Source of the DNA: Brachybacterium endophyticum
GTDB taxonomy: Bacteria; Actinomycetota; Actinomycetes; Actinomycetales; Dermabacteraceae
Assembly: GCF_003130585.1 (NCBI RefSeq)
Contig: NZ_QFKX01000004.1
Span: forward strand, 1 to 64,000
Direction of reading: 5' to 3'
Length of the DNA: 64,000 nucleotides
Both the position numbers and the translations under genes were made by a program. Shown here in pieces: positions 35,783 through 45,132 of the stretch (position 1 is its first letter; the number at the start of each line of letters is the position of its first letter). The notes below the pieces were generated by a model that ran no database searches, was not told where the DNA came from, and worked only from the letters and a program-made list of their open reading frames with translations.

Positions 35783-36109
35783 ATGAACACGGATCCGCGT
35801 TCGGCCCTCGCCGCACTCATCGCAGCTCTGGAACGGCACTACGAGGCCGCCGCCTCCTCGCGCGGCGACGACGACCCCGCCCTCGAGGCGGCCACGGAGG
35901 GCCTGACCACGGCCTTCGACGCATACGACGACGCCCTGTTCGACGCCTACGACATCGCCACGCCCCTGATCGTCTTCGACGGCGAGGACGATGACGACGA
36001 CTTCGACGACGATGACGACGACTACGACGACCTCGACGTCGAGGGCGACGACGACGGATTCGAGGACGAGGACACCGACGAGGACGAGGCGGACTTCCCC
36101 ACCCGCTGA
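35783..36109 (+). CDS. Small acidic protein with poly-Asp tail
   Basis: A 108-residue protein. Residues 1-62 form a helical, conserved part (ALAALIAALERHYEAA, then LTTAFDAYDDALFDAYDIAT). The rest is almost all Asp and Glu, with a run of Asp around residues 70-85. Proteins of this pattern are conserved in Micrococcales, but no function is assigned. An acidic tail could mimic nucleic acid or bind cations; this is inference. The gene starts six bases after a leaderless promoter and ends at a strong hairpin. Confidence 0.7.
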   Translation: MNTDPRSALAALIAALERHYEAAASSRGDDDPALEAATEGLTTAFDAYDDALFDAYDIATPLIVFDGEDDDDDFDDDDDDYDDLDVEGDDDGFEDEDTDEDEADFPTR

Positions 36110-36171
36110 CGGATCCGCCACCGAGGCCCTGATCAGAGCCTCACACCCGAGATCTTCGCCTCGAGCACCTG

Positions 36172-36202
36172 CGCGGCGCCCGCCACAGCGGCGGGCGCCG
36201 CG
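36172..36202 (+). terminator. Terminator after the acidic protein gene
   Basis: A perfect 13-bp stem (36172-36184 with 36190-36202) and a five-base loop, 62 bases after the stop. The uppP -10 box begins immediately after it. Confidence 0.7.
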
Positions 36203-36208
36203 TACTGT
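36203..36208 (+). promoter_or_regulatory. -10 box of uppP
   Basis: TACTGT, abutting the preceding terminator. The uppP leader would be about 60 bases. Confidence 0.45.
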
Positions 36209-36273
36209 GTGCGGGGCTCGGCGTCCGCGTCGGGCCCACCTGTCCGCCGCCCCCGCCGCCCTCAGGAGCCGAA

Positions 36274-37152
36274 GTGTCCGTCCTCGACGCGATCATCCTG
36301 GGCATCGTCCAGGGACTCACCGAGTTCCTGCCCGTCTCCTCCAGCGCACACCTGCGTGTGGTGGGGGAGCTGCTGATGCCCGGCGCCGATCCCGGCGCCG
36401 CCTTCACCGCCATCGTGCAGCTCGGCACGGAGACCGCCGTCCTGCTCTACTTCCGCAAGGACATCTCGCGGATCATCGGCCGCTGGTGCCGCGCCCTCGC
36501 GGGCCGGGTGCCGCAGTCGGACCCGGACGTGCGCATGGGCTGGCTCGTGATCGTGGGCTCCATCCCGATCGGCGTCCTGGGGCTGGCCTTCGAGGACCAG
36601 ATCGACCACGGCCTGCGCAATCTCTACATCACCGCCGCGATGCTGATCGGCTTCGGCATCCTGCTCGCCCTCGCTGACCGCCTCGGACCCCAGCGCAAGG
36701 AGCTCGATCGCCTCAGCTGGCGCGACGGCATCCTGTTCGGACTGGCGCAGGCGCTCGCGCTGATCCCGGGCGTCTCCCGGTCAGGCGGCACGATCACGGC
36801 GGGACTGGCGATGGGCTACACCCGTCGTGCCTCGGCCCGCTACGCCTTCCTGCTCGCGGTGCCCGCCGTCTTCGCCTCGGGTCTCTACAAGGCCGCGAAG
36901 GAGCTCCCGCCCCTGCTGAGCGCTCGGGGCAGCGCGGAGGCCGCTGCGGCCGGCCAGCCCTCGCTGCTCGCGATCATCATCGCGACCCTCGTCGCCTTCG
37001 GCATCGGCTACGCGGTCATCGTGTGGTTCATGCGGCTCATCGAGAACCGCTCCTACCTGCCGTTCGTGGTCTACCGCGTCGGCGCCGGGCTGCTGCTCAT
37101 CGTGCTGCTGACGACCGGCGTCCTGGATCCGCTCGCGGGGTCCACGGCCTGA
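36274..37152 (+). CDS. uppP: Undecaprenyl-diphosphate phosphatase
   Basis: Integral membrane phosphatase of the BacA/UppP family that recycles the lipid carrier of cell-wall synthesis; overexpression gives bacitracin resistance. The 292 residues have the two hallmark motifs [18 protein letters not shown] (catalytic glutamate and serines) and [10 protein letters not shown] (catalytic arginine), with about eight membrane helices. It starts with GTG after AGGAG. It precedes mshC as in many Actinobacteria. Confidence 0.95.
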   Translation: MSVLDAIILGIVQGLTEFLPVSSSAHLRVVGELLMPGADPGAAFTAIVQLGTETAVLLYFRKDISRIIGRWCRALAGRVPQSDPDVRMGWLVIVGSIPIGVLGLAFEDQIDHGLRNLYITAAMLIGFGILLALADRLGPQRKELDRLSWRDGILFGLAQALALIPGVSRSGGTITAGLAMGYTRRASARYAFLLAVPAVFASGLYKAAKELPPLLSARGSAEAAAAGQPSLLAIIIATLVAFGIGYAVIVWFMRLIENRSYLPFVVYRVGAGLLLIVLLTTGVLDPLAGSTA

Positions 37153-37199
37153 TCGCGTGAGGCATGCCTCCCAGGCATCCCGCGCGGCCCGGGGGTCCG

Positions 37200-37205
37200 T
37201 ATGAT
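37200..37205 (+). promoter_or_regulatory. Leaderless -10 box of mshC
   Basis: TATGAT, six bases before the mshC GTG at 37212. Confidence 0.65.
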
Positions 37206-37211
37206 CGACGG

Positions 37212-38486
37212 GTGCGCTCCTGGAACTCGCCCCTGATCAGCCCGCTTCCCGCCTCCGGACTCCCGGTGCGGCTGCACGACTCGCGCACCGACCGGATCGC
37301 CCCCGTCCCCGTGCTGACGCAGAGCCGCGCCCGCCTCTACGTCTGCGGCATCACGCCGTACGACGCCACCCACCTCGGGCATGCCGCGACCTACCACGCG
37401 GCCGATCTCATGCGCCGTGCCTTCCTCGACCAGGGTCTCGAGGTCGAGGTCGCCCAGAACGTCACCGACGTCGACGATCCGCTGCTCGAGCGGGCCGCGC
37501 GCGACGGCATCGACTGGAAGGACCTCGCCGAGCGCGAGACCGACCTGTTCCGCGAGGACATGGAGCACCTGCGGATCCTCGCCCCGCAGACCTATCGCTC
37601 GGTCAGCGAGTCCATGGACGAGATCATCGACCTGGTGCAGGAGCTGCGGGCCTCCGGCCGCGCCTACCGGGTCCCCACGGCCGACGCCTCCGGCGACGAC
37701 TGGTACCTCGACCTGGCGATGGACGGCTCCCTCGGCGCCGTCTGCGGATGGGACCAGGAGCAGATGCTCGAGGTGTTCGCCGATCGCGGGGGAGACCCCG
37801 AGCGCGAGGGCAAGCGGGGCATCTTCGATCCGCTGCTGTGGCGCGCGGAGCGCGAGGGCGAGCCCGCCTGGGACGCCGCGGAGCTCGGCCGGGGCCGTCC
37901 CGGATGGCACGTGGAGTGCGTGTGCATCTCGCGCGGCGCGCTCGGCCTCCCCTTCGACGTCCAGGCCGGCGGTCGCGACCTGGTCTTCCCCCATCACGAC
38001 ATGTGCGCCGCCCACGCGACGGCGCTCGGACGCCCCTTCGCCGGCACCTACCCGCACACCGGGATGGTCGCCTATGAGGGCGAGAAGATGAGCAAGTCCC
38101 TGGGGAACCTGGTGTTCGTCTCCCGCCTGGTCGCGCGCGGGGTCGACCCGATGGCCATCCGTCTGGTCCTGATGGACCACCACTACCGCTCGGACTGGGA
38201 GTGGACGGACGAGGACCTCGAGCACGCGCAGCGCCGTCTCGACGCCTACCGCGCCGCCGCTCGACGGGAGGCTGGCGACCAGGCCGACGCCTACGTGGTC
38301 GCGGGTCTGCGCGCGGCCCTGCGCGAGGACCTCGACACCCCGCAGGCGCTCGTGCTGCTCGACGCGTGGGCCGCCGGCGAGTCCGTGCCGAGCAGCGCCG
38401 TCCCGACCGAGGACCCCGGCGCGGAGCGTCCGGCCGACGTGCCCGCCGCGCTGGACGCCCTCTTCGGCATCACGCTGACGGCCTGA
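37212..38486 (+). CDS. mshC: Mycothiol ligase (Cys: GlcN-Ins ligase)
   Basis: ATP-dependent ligase that joins cysteine to glucosaminyl-inositol, the third step of mycothiol synthesis; a paralogue of cysteinyl-tRNA synthetase. The 424 residues show CGITPYDATHLGHAATY (a HIGH-type ATP site with a zinc cysteine), NVTDVDDPLLERA, WHVECVCIS and HHDMCAAHA (further zinc ligands), and the KMSKS loop. It is shorter than CysRS because the anticodon-binding part is missing, and it has the conserved N-terminal WNSP...LPVRLHDS. The GTG start follows a leaderless promoter. Confidence 0.95.
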   Translation: MRSWNSPLISPLPASGLPVRLHDSRTDRIAPVPVLTQSRARLYVCGITPYDATHLGHAATYHAADLMRRAFLDQGLEVEVAQNVTDVDDPLLERAARDGIDWKDLAERETDLFREDMEHLRILAPQTYRSVSESMDEIIDLVQELRASGRAYRVPTADASGDDWYLDLAMDGSLGAVCGWDQEQMLEVFADRGGDPEREGKRGIFDPLLWRAEREGEPAWDAAELGRGRPGWHVECVCISRGALGLPFDVQAGGRDLVFPHHDMCAAHATALGRPFAGTYPHTGMVAYEGEKMSKSLGNLVFVSRLVARGVDPMAIRLVLMDHHYRSDWEWTDEDLEHAQRRLDAYRAAARREAGDQADAYVVAGLRAALREDLDTPQALVLLDAWAAGESVPSSAVPTEDPGAERPADVPAALDALFGITLTA

Positions 38487-38514
38487 CGGCGAGCCTCACG
38501 GCCTGACCGGAGGT

Positions 38515-39321
38515 TCAGTCCTCGCCCTCGCGTCGGCGCAGGAATCGCTCGAACTCCTTGGCGATCGCATCGCCCGACGCCTCGGGGAGGTCCTCGGCGT
38601 CCTGCGCCTCCTCGAGACGTGCGACGTACTCGGAGATGTCGGGATCGTTGCGCGAGAGCTCCTCGACGCCCCGCTCCCAGGCCTCCGCGTCCTCTTCGAG
38701 CTCGCGCACCGGGATCGGCGCGCTGACGTGGTCCTGCAGCGCGCGCACCAGAGCCAGGACGGCCTTGGGGGAGGCGTTCTGCGAGACGTAGTGGGGGACC
38801 TGCACCCAGATGCTGGAGGTGCGCACGCCCAGGGAGACGGCGGCGCGGGCGAGGACCGTCGGGATCCCGATCGGCCCTTCGTAGGTCTCGGGGTCGGCCG
38901 ATTCCGCTCGGCCGGGTTCGACCTGGTCGCTGATCGGCAGCGGGCGCGTGTGCGGGGCGTCGCCGAGCAGGGCGCCCAGGGAGATCAGGCGTGAGGCGTC
39001 GGCCCCGAGCAGCCGGTCCAGGACCTGCCGGCAGAACGCGTTCCAGCGCAGGGACGGCTCCGCGCCGTGGACGAGCAGCAGCTCGGGGCCCTGGGGCGGG
39101 GTCACCAGGTCGATGCGGGTGTCGGGCCAGTCGATGACCTTGCGACCGTCGGCGTCCAGCCGGGTCTCGGGTCGGTGCACCTGGAAGTCGACGAACTCCT
39201 CGGCCGGGATCCGCGCGATGGTGTGCGAGGGCCACGCCTCCAGCAGCAGCTCGAGGGCTCCCGTCGCCGCCTCGCCGGCGTCGTTCCAGCCGCTGAATGC
39301 ACAGATGGCGATGCGGGTCAT
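38515..39321 (-). CDS. PAC2 family protein
   Basis: A 268-residue cytosolic protein with the PAC2 (proteasome assembly chaperone 2-like) fold: CAFSGWNDAGEAATGALELL at the N-terminus, DWPDTRIDLV, LLLVHGAEPSLRW and TSSIWVQVPHYVSQNASPKA. The family is constant beside mshC in Actinobacteria. Despite the name, no role in proteasome assembly is shown for the bacterial members, and this genome segment lacks proteasome genes. The ATG lies six bases after TAGACT. Confidence 0.88.
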   Translation of the reverse strand: MTRIAICAFSGWNDAGEAATGALELLLEAWPSHTIARIPAEEFVDFQVHRPETRLDADGRKVIDWPDTRIDLVTPPQGPELLLVHGAEPSLRWNAFCRQVLDRLLGADASRLISLGALLGDAPHTRPLPISDQVEPGRAESADPETYEGPIGIPTVLARAAVSLGVRTSSIWVQVPHYVSQNASPKAVLALVRALQDHVSAPIPVRELEEDAEAWERGVEELSRNDPDISEYVARLEEAQDAEDLPEASGDAIAKEFERFLRRREGED

Positions 39322-39327
39322 CGCATC

Positions 39328-39360
39328 AGTCTAGGTCTCCCCAGGTGGGCCGCGTAGGGT
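39328..39360. promoter_or_regulatory. Divergent promoters of the PAC2 and M50 genes
   Basis: Minus-strand TAGACT (39333-39328) is six bases before the PAC2 ATG (leaderless). Plus-strand TAGGGT (39355-39360) gives the M50 gene a leader of about 34 bases with a GGAGG ribosome site. Confidence 0.55.
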
Positions 39361-39400
39361 GCGGTGACCCCGTGATCATCCGCGAGTGCCCGGAGGACGA

Positions 39401-40486
39401 ATGCCCGCGCCCAGACTGCGCCTGCCCGGTCTTCCACCCATCCAGCTGTCCGCCGCGACGCTGGTCATGATCGCCGTGGTCGCGCTGCTGGTCGCACCGG
39501 GCTTCCAGTCGATCCCGGGCATCTCCTCGGGGGCGGCTCTCGCGCTGTCCGTCGGCGTGGCTCTCGCGCTCGTGCTCTCGGTGGCCCTGCACGAGATCGG
39601 CCACGCGGTGGTCGCACGGGCCTCGGGAGCGCACGTGGACCACATCGCGCTCACGCTCTGGGGCGGGCACACGACGTACCGCGCGCGACGCGTGGGAGCT
39701 CTCTCCTCGGTCCTGATCTCGCTCGCCGGACCGGCGGTGAACCTCGTTCTCGCGATCGCCGCCGGCCTGCTCGGGAACGGCGTCGGCCAGGAGGGGGCGA
39801 CGGCGCATCTGCTGACGATGATCTCGAGCCTGAACTGGGCGCTCGCGGTCTTCAACCTGCTGCCCGGCCTGCCGATGGACGGCGGGCGCGCCGTCGAAGC
39901 GGGTTTGGGAGCGCTCCTGCGCCGCCCGGCGTCGGCCACCCGCATCACCGCCTGGGCGGGCCGCGTGATCGCCGTGATCGTGGTGGCCGGCCCGCTGCTG
40001 ACCGCCTTGCGCTTCCCCTCCACCACCAGCCTCATCCTGGTGATGTGGGGCTTCATGATCGCCGCCATGCTGTGGCGCGGAGCCGGCGAGGCCCTGCACG
40101 ACGCCGGCCTGCACGAGCGCGTACGCACGCTCCGGGTGCGCGAGGTGATGAGCCCCGTCGCCCTGGTCCGCTCGGACGCCGTCCTCTCGCAGCTGCCCGC
40201 CCAGGGCCCGCAGGTTCTCGTGCTCGACCCCGCGCACGGCGCCGGGCTGCTGGACGAGGACGCCGTGCGCTCCGTCCCGTCCCAGGAGCACGAGAGGGTG
40301 CCCGTCGGCGCGGTCACCACCTGGCTCGGTCCCCCCGGTCGCCTCGCCGTCACCCTCGAGGGCGACGAGCTGGTCGCCGAGATCCAAGAGCAGCGTCGCG
40401 CCCTGCACCTGGTGGTCGACGAGCGCGGCGACGTCGTCGGCGTCGTCACCACCGCGATGGTCGATCGTGCCCTCCAGCAGCGCTGA
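39401..40486 (+). CDS. Site-2-type M50 metalloprotease with CBS-like C-terminus
   Basis: A 361-residue intramembrane zinc protease of the SpoIVFB-like M50 group. The zinc motif HEIGHAVVA (H64, E65, H68) lies in the second helix, and NLLPGLPMDGGRAVEA supplies the third ligand aspartate. About five or six membrane helices are followed from about residue 245 by a CBS-like cytoplasmic domain (VREVMSPVALV... DERGDVVGVVTTAMVD), which may sense nucleotides. Substrates are unknown. It is regularly found before trmI and the Pup genes in Actinobacteria. Confidence 0.9.
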   Translation: MPAPRLRLPGLPPIQLSAATLVMIAVVALLVAPGFQSIPGISSGAALALSVGVALALVLSVALHEIGHAVVARASGAHVDHIALTLWGGHTTYRARRVGALSSVLISLAGPAVNLVLAIAAGLLGNGVGQEGATAHLLTMISSLNWALAVFNLLPGLPMDGGRAVEAGLGALLRRPASATRITAWAGRVIAVIVVAGPLLTALRFPSTTSLILVMWGFMIAAMLWRGAGEALHDAGLHERVRTLRVREVMSPVALVRSDAVLSQLPAQGPQVLVLDPAHGAGLLDEDAVRSVPSQEHERVPVGAVTTWLGPPGRLAVTLEGDELVAEIQEQRRALHLVVDERGDVVGVVTTAMVDRALQQR

Positions 40487-40490
40487 CGCC

Positions 40491-40496
40491 TAGACT
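40491..40496 (+). promoter_or_regulatory. Leaderless -10 box of the trmI-arc-dop-pup-pafA run
   Basis: TAGACT in the 17-base gap after the M50 gene, seven bases before the trmI ATG. The genes downstream are packed tightly enough to be one transcript. Confidence 0.6.
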
Positions 40497-40503
40497 GGTG
40501 AGC

Positions 40504-41598
40504 ATGACCCCAGTTGCCGATGAGACTCCCCTTCCTGACACCGGTCAGGAGTCCGCGATCCCGGCGGCGCAGGTGCCCGCCCCGCCCGCCGCGCGACCGG
40601 GACTCGACCGCACGGGCCCCTTCGTGCTCGGGGACAAGGTGCAGCTCGCCGACGTCAAGAACCGGCTGCACACCATCACCCTCCGTGAGGGCGGCGAGTT
40701 CCACACCCATCGGGGGGTCCTGCGGCACACGGACCTGATCGGTGCCCGGGACGGCGTCGTCGTCCACGACTCCCACGGCAACGCGTTCCAGGCGCTGCGT
40801 CCGCTGTACTCCGACTACATGCTCTCGATGCCCCGCGGTGCCGCGATCATCTACCCCAAGGACTCCGCCCAGATCCTCATGTGGGGCGACATCTTCCCGG
40901 GCGCCCGCGTGCTCGAGGCCGGCGTCGGCTCGGGAGGTCTGACCACCGCCCTGCTGCGGGCCGTCGGCGAGCACGGCAGCGTGCACTCGATCGAACGCCG
41001 CGAGGAGTTCGCCGAGGTCGCCCGCGAGAACGTCGACACCTTCTTCGGCGGCACGCCGGAGACCTGGACCCTGAGCGTCGGTGACTTCCAGGAGGTCGCC
41101 GCGAGCATGGCCGACGAGGGCGAGAGCGCCGACCGCGTGGTCCTGGACATGCTCGCCCCCTGGGAGTGCGTGGACGCCGCGGCCGGCGTGCTCGTCTCCG
41201 GGGGCGTCTACCTCGCCTACGTCGCGACCGTCACCCAGCTCTCCCGAACCGCGGAGGCCCTGCGCGACCACGGGGAGTTCACCGAGCCCTCCGCATGGGA
41301 ATCCTTCGTGCGTCCCTGGCACCTCGAGGGGCTCGCCGTGCGGCCCGAGCACCGGATGAACGCCCACACGGGCTTCCTCCTGACCGCCCGCCGCACCGCC
41401 CACGGCACCCAGGCCCTGCGTCGCACCCGCCGACCGGCACCGGGCTCCCAGGACGAGGCCGAGCTGAACCATCCGGACAACGAGGGTTTCGGCGGCTCCA
41501 CGGGCGAGTGGAGCAGCCAGGACATCGGGGAGCGCGGTGTCGCCCCCCGCAAGATCAAGCGAGCCCTGCGCGACATCCGCCAGGGCCGGGACCGGTGA
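40504..41598 (+). CDS. trmI: tRNA (adenine-58-N1)-methyltransferase
   Basis: Makes m1A58 in the T loop of tRNAs, which stabilises them. The 364 residues contain a TrmI-type N-terminal beta domain ([19 protein letters not shown]), the SAM-binding motif [32 protein letters not shown] and [10 protein letters not shown] (motif IV). A C-terminal tail of about 70 residues is basic and Ser/Gly-rich. TrmI directly upstream of arc is an arrangement shared with mycobacteria. Confidence 0.93.
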   Translation: MTPVADETPLPDTGQESAIPAAQVPAPPAARPGLDRTGPFVLGDKVQLADVKNRLHTITLREGGEFHTHRGVLRHTDLIGARDGVVVHDSHGNAFQALRPLYSDYMLSMPRGAAIIYPKDSAQILMWGDIFPGARVLEAGVGSGGLTTALLRAVGEHGSVHSIERREEFAEVARENVDTFFGGTPETWTLSVGDFQEVAASMADEGESADRVVLDMLAPWECVDAAAGVLVSGGVYLAYVATVTQLSRTAEALRDHGEFTEPSAWESFVRPWHLEGLAVRPEHRMNAHTGFLLTARRTAHGTQALRRTRRPAPGSQDEAELNHPDNEGFGGSTGEWSSQDIGERGVAPRKIKRALRDIRQGRDR

Positions 41599-41600
41599 GA

Positions 41601-43178
41601 ATGAAGACCTACCAGGAGATGACCGAGGAGCTCGATCGCTACGTCGCGCAGAACGACCGACTGGTCGCCAGCCTGCGGTCGGCCCGCGCCCAGATCGTCG
41701 ATCTCAAGAACGACCTCGAGCGGGTCGGCGACCCACCGAACTCCTATGCGACCTTCCTGCGCCGCACCGAGGGCACCACGGTGGACGTGCTGCACAACGG
41801 TCGACGCCTCCGCGTGGCCACGAGCGCCGAGATCGACCTCGAGGCCCTGCGACCGGGTGCCGAGCTGCGCCTGAACGAGGGGCTCGCCGTCGTGGACGTC
41901 GTCCCCACCCAGGAGACGGGCAGCGTGATCGTCGTCGAGGAGTCCCTCGAGGACGGCCGCGTGCTCGTCCAGGTGGGCCCGGACGACCTGCGCGCCTTCC
42001 GCCGCTCCGGCGCGGTCGAGGAGGTCTCGCTGGACGCCGGGGACCACGTGCTCGCCGATCTGCGCGCCCAGCTCGTCCTCGAGCGCATCGACCGGGCCGA
42101 GATCACCGACCTCGTGCTCGAGCAGGTCCCCGACACCTCCTTCGCCCGGATCGGCGGGCTGGGGGAGCAGATCGAGGCGATCCGCGACGCCGTCGAGCTG
42201 CCCTTCCTGCAGCAGGACCTCTATCGCGAGTACGGGCTGCGCCCGCCCAAGGGCGTGCTGCTGTACGGCCCTCCCGGCTGCGGCAAGACGATGATCGCCA
42301 AGGCCGTCGCCCACGAGCTCGCGGTGCGCTCGGCGGAGGCCAGGGGAGTGAGCGTCGAGCAGGCGCTCCAGCGCTCCTTCTTCCTCAACGTCAAGGGCCC
42401 CGAGCTGCTCAACAAGTACGTGGGGGAGACCGAGCGGTCGATCCGCCTGGTCTTCGAGCGCGCCCGGGAGGCGGCCGAGTCGGGTCATCCCGTCGTCGTC
42501 TTCTTCGACGAGATGGAGTCGCTGTTCCGCACCCGCGGCACGGGCCTCTCGAGCGACGTGGAGACCACCATCGTCCCGCAGCTGCTCGCGGAGATCGACG
42601 GCGTCGAGTCCCTCGAGAACGTGATCGTGATCGGCGCCTCCAACCGTGAGGACATGATCGATCCGGCGATCCTGCGCCCGGGCCGACTGGACGTGAAGAT
42701 CCGGATCCGCCGGCCCGACGCGGCCGCGGCCCGCGAGATCCTCGCGCTCTACCTCGACCGGAGCGTCCCTGTCCGCGAGGACCACGAGGCTCTTCTCGAT
42801 GTCGCCGTCGACCGGATCTATGCGGAGGGCGAGGACACCGCCTTCGTGCGGCTGGAGTACTCCGACGGCAGCTCCGAGACCCTCCACTTCCGTGACTTCG
42901 TCTCCGGGGCGACGCTGCGCAACATCGCCGATCGTGCGAAGAAGTACGCGGTCAAGGATTACCTGAACACGGGGACCAGCGGCATCGGCCGTGAGCATCT
43001 CGAGCAGGCGGTGGCCCAGGAGTTCACCGAGAACGAGGACCTGCCCTCGGGGGCGCATCCCGACGACTGGGCCCGGATCTCGGGCCGGCGCGGACGCCGT
43101 GTGGAGCACGTGGTGCCGCTGCGCGCCGGCGGCATCCTCGCCGCACAGGACGAGCAGGAGGGAGCCCGGGATGTCTGA
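41601..43178 (+). CDS. arc: AAA+ unfoldase ARC (Mpa), without proteasome-docking tail
   Basis: Hexameric ATPase that recognises pupylated proteins through its coiled coil and unfolds them. The 525 residues start with the coiled coil (about 5-45, [20 protein letters not shown]), followed by tandem OB folds (about 60-190) and the AAA module. That module has Walker A GPPGCGKT at about residue 223, Walker [12 protein letters not shown] and [17 protein letters not shown]. The C-terminus is DEQEGARDV. The Gly-Gln-Tyr-Leu end that docks mycobacterial Mpa to the 20S proteasome is absent. A GTG six bases upstream (overlapping the trmI stop) is an alternative start. Its stop overlaps dop. Confidence 0.95.
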   Translation: MKTYQEMTEELDRYVAQNDRLVASLRSARAQIVDLKNDLERVGDPPNSYATFLRRTEGTTVDVLHNGRRLRVATSAEIDLEALRPGAELRLNEGLAVVDVVPTQETGSVIVVEESLEDGRVLVQVGPDDLRAFRRSGAVEEVSLDAGDHVLADLRAQLVLERIDRAEITDLVLEQVPDTSFARIGGLGEQIEAIRDAVELPFLQQDLYREYGLRPPKGVLLYGPPGCGKTMIAKAVAHELAVRSAEARGVSVEQALQRSFFLNVKGPELLNKYVGETERSIRLVFERAREAAESGHPVVVFFDEMESLFRTRGTGLSSDVETTIVPQLLAEIDGVESLENVIVIGASNREDMIDPAILRPGRLDVKIRIRRPDAAAAREILALYLDRSVPVREDHEALLDVAVDRIYAEGEDTAFVRLEYSDGSSETLHFRDFVSGATLRNIADRAKKYAVKDYLNTGTSGIGREHLEQAVAQEFTENEDLPSGAHPDDWARISGRRGRRVEHVVPLRAGGILAAQDEQEGARDV

Positions 43179-44916
43179 CCAGGCCCCCGACGCCCGCCGC
43201 GGACTGGTGACCGAGCGCGTGATGGGCATCGAGACCGAGTTCGGGATCCTGGACGCCGCGCTCGATGCGCGCACCGGAGAGGCCAGCAGCTCGATCGCGC
43301 TCTCTCACCTGGTGGTCGGCGCCTACGGGCTCCTGCACCCCGCCGAGGGCACCCGCGGCCGGCGCGTGCGCTGGGACTACGGGGACGAGTCGCCGCTGCG
43401 CGACGCCCGCGGCTTCGAGATCCGCCGGGCCGCCGCCCATCCCACGCAGCTCACCGATCAGGTGCACGACGCGCACCTGCCCAGCATCGACATGGACATG
43501 CCGCTGCAGGCGCCCGAGATCGCCCCCGAGGGCAGCGACGCCGAGGTGCTCGCCTGGGCCGCGCGACGCTCGATCGGGAACACCGTGCTGAGCAACGGCG
43601 CGCGCCTCTACGTCGACCACGCCCACCCCGAGTACTCCTCACCCGAGGTGACGAGCGCCCGCGAGGCCGTCCTGCAGGACCGGGCGGGCGAGGTGGTGGC
43701 CCAGCGCGCGATGGAGCTCCTCGCCGCCGCCGACGGCGTCCCCGAGGTCGCCCTGTACAAGAACAACACCGACGGCAAGGGCGCCTCCTACGGCACCCAC
43801 GAGAACTACCTGCTCGCGCGCGACGTGCCCTTCGAACGGGTCGTCCAGGCGCTGCTGCCCTTCTTCGCCACCCGGCAGATCCTGGTCGGCGCCGGCCGCG
43901 TGGGGCTGGGCACCCGTGGCACCGAGCCCGGGTTCCAGATCTCCTCGCGGGCCGACTTCTTCGAGGAGAAGGTGGGGCTGGAGACCACCCTGGACCGCCC
44001 GATCGTCAACACCCGCGACGAGCCCCACGCCGACGCCGAGCGCCACCGCCGTCTCCACGTCATCATCGGCGACGCGAACCTGCTGGAGACCTCGACGTTC
44101 CTGAAGATGGGCATGACCTCGCTCGTCCTCGCCGCGCTCGAGGCCGAGCAGGAGAGCGGGGCGCGGATCCTCCCCGTGCTCGAGCTCGCCGACCCCGTGC
44201 AGGCCCTGCGGGACATCAGCCACGACCCCACACTGACGCGGACGGTCCCGCTCGCGGACGGACGCGAGCTCACGGCCCTGCAGATCCAGCGCGCCCATCT
44301 CGAAGCGGTGAGCGCGCACGCCGATCGGACCGATCCGGAGACCGCCGAGGTGCTGGACCTGTGGTCGGAGCTGCTCCAGGCCCTGGAGACCGAGCCGGCA
44401 CGCGCGGCCGACCGCATCGAGTGGGTCGCCAAGCACCAGCTCCTCGAGAGCTACCGCGCTCGCGCGGGCCTGGACTGGGGCGATGCCCGGCTGCGGGCGA
44501 TCGACCTCCAGTTCGGCGACCTCCGCCCCCAGCGCAGCCTGTTCACGAAGCTCCGCAGTGCCGGCCGCGTCGCCACCCTGGTGAGCGACCAGGAGGTGGA
44601 GGAGGCCGTGGGCACGCCGCCGGCGAGCACCCGCGCCTACCTGCGCGGCCGCCTGGTCCGTCACCATCGGGGTGAGGTCGCCTCCACCGGCTGGGACGTG
44701 ATCACACTGGCCGCCGAGGACGGCTCGACCACCCGGGTGCGCCTGGCCGATCCCCGCATCGGCTCCCGCCCCTGGTGCGAGGCACTGGGCCTCGACCCCG
44801 AGGCCGCCCTGCCCGATGTGCTCGAGGCCCTTGCCCGCGCCGCGGCGGACACGGCCACCGTCCCCGGCCCCGACGCCGACGCCGGCAGCGCCGTCGGCAC
44901 CGACCCGTCCCACTGA
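43171..44916 (+). CDS. dop: Pup deamidase/depupylase
   Basis: Glutamine-synthetase-fold enzyme that deamidates the C-terminal Gln of Pup to Glu and also removes Pup from targets. GIETEFGIL carries the metal glutamates. The Dop-specific loop follows the first strand, then [15 protein letters not shown] with the catalytic aspartate region, [20 protein letters not shown] and [19 protein letters not shown]. At 581 residues it is longer than mycobacterial Dop (about 500), with an Ala/Asp-rich C-terminal tail. Its ATG overlaps the arc stop. Confidence 0.95.
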   Translation: MSDQAPDARRGLVTERVMGIETEFGILDAALDARTGEASSSIALSHLVVGAYGLLHPAEGTRGRRVRWDYGDESPLRDARGFEIRRAAAHPTQLTDQVHDAHLPSIDMDMPLQAPEIAPEGSDAEVLAWAARRSIGNTVLSNGARLYVDHAHPEYSSPEVTSAREAVLQDRAGEVVAQRAMELLAAADGVPEVALYKNNTDGKGASYGTHENYLLARDVPFERVVQALLPFFATRQILVGAGRVGLGTRGTEPGFQISSRADFFEEKVGLETTLDRPIVNTRDEPHADAERHRRLHVIIGDANLLETSTFLKMGMTSLVLAALEAEQESGARILPVLELADPVQALRDISHDPTLTRTVPLADGRELTALQIQRAHLEAVSAHADRTDPETAEVLDLWSELLQALETEPARAADRIEWVAKHQLLESYRARAGLDWGDARLRAIDLQFGDLRPQRSLFTKLRSAGRVATLVSDQEVEEAVGTPPASTRAYLRGRLVRHHRGEVASTGWDVITLAAEDGSTTRVRLADPRIGSRPWCEALGLDPEAALPDVLEALARAAADTATVPGPDADAGSAVGTDPSH

Positions 44917-44939
44917 TCCCACGACCCCGAGGAGACACC

Positions 44940-45128
44940 ATGTCCCAGCAGAGCCTGCACGGTTCCGGCCCGTCGGACGACGAGAACAGCAGCGAGGAGA
45001 CCGCCGCCGGTGGTCAGGTCTTCGCCTCCGCACAGGGCGCCGACGACCTCCTGGACGAGATCGACTCCGTCCTGGAGTCGAACTCCGAAGAGTTCGTGCG
45101 CTCCTTCGTCCAGAAGGGCGGTCAGTGA
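44940..45128 (+). CDS. pup: Prokaryotic ubiquitin-like protein Pup
   Basis: The 62-residue protein tag. It is disordered and acidic at the N-terminus (PSDDENSSEE). The ARC-binding helix region is ADDLLDEIDSVLESNSEEFV and the end is FVQKGGQ. The terminal GGQ means Dop must convert Gln to Glu before PafA can ligate it to lysines. A GAGGAG site precedes the ATG, 23 bases after dop. The PafA start is only four bases beyond the stop, so no prcB or prcA lies between. Confidence 0.97.
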   Translation: MSQQSLHGSGPSDDENSSEETAAGGQVFASAQGADDLLDEIDSVLESNSEEFVRSFVQKGGQ

Positions 45129-45132
45129 TCTG

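Noticed and set aside
45129-45132. Hidden or short prcB/prcA between pup and pafA
   Set aside because: Only four bases separate the two reading frames, and neither overlaps a third frame with proteasome motifs.
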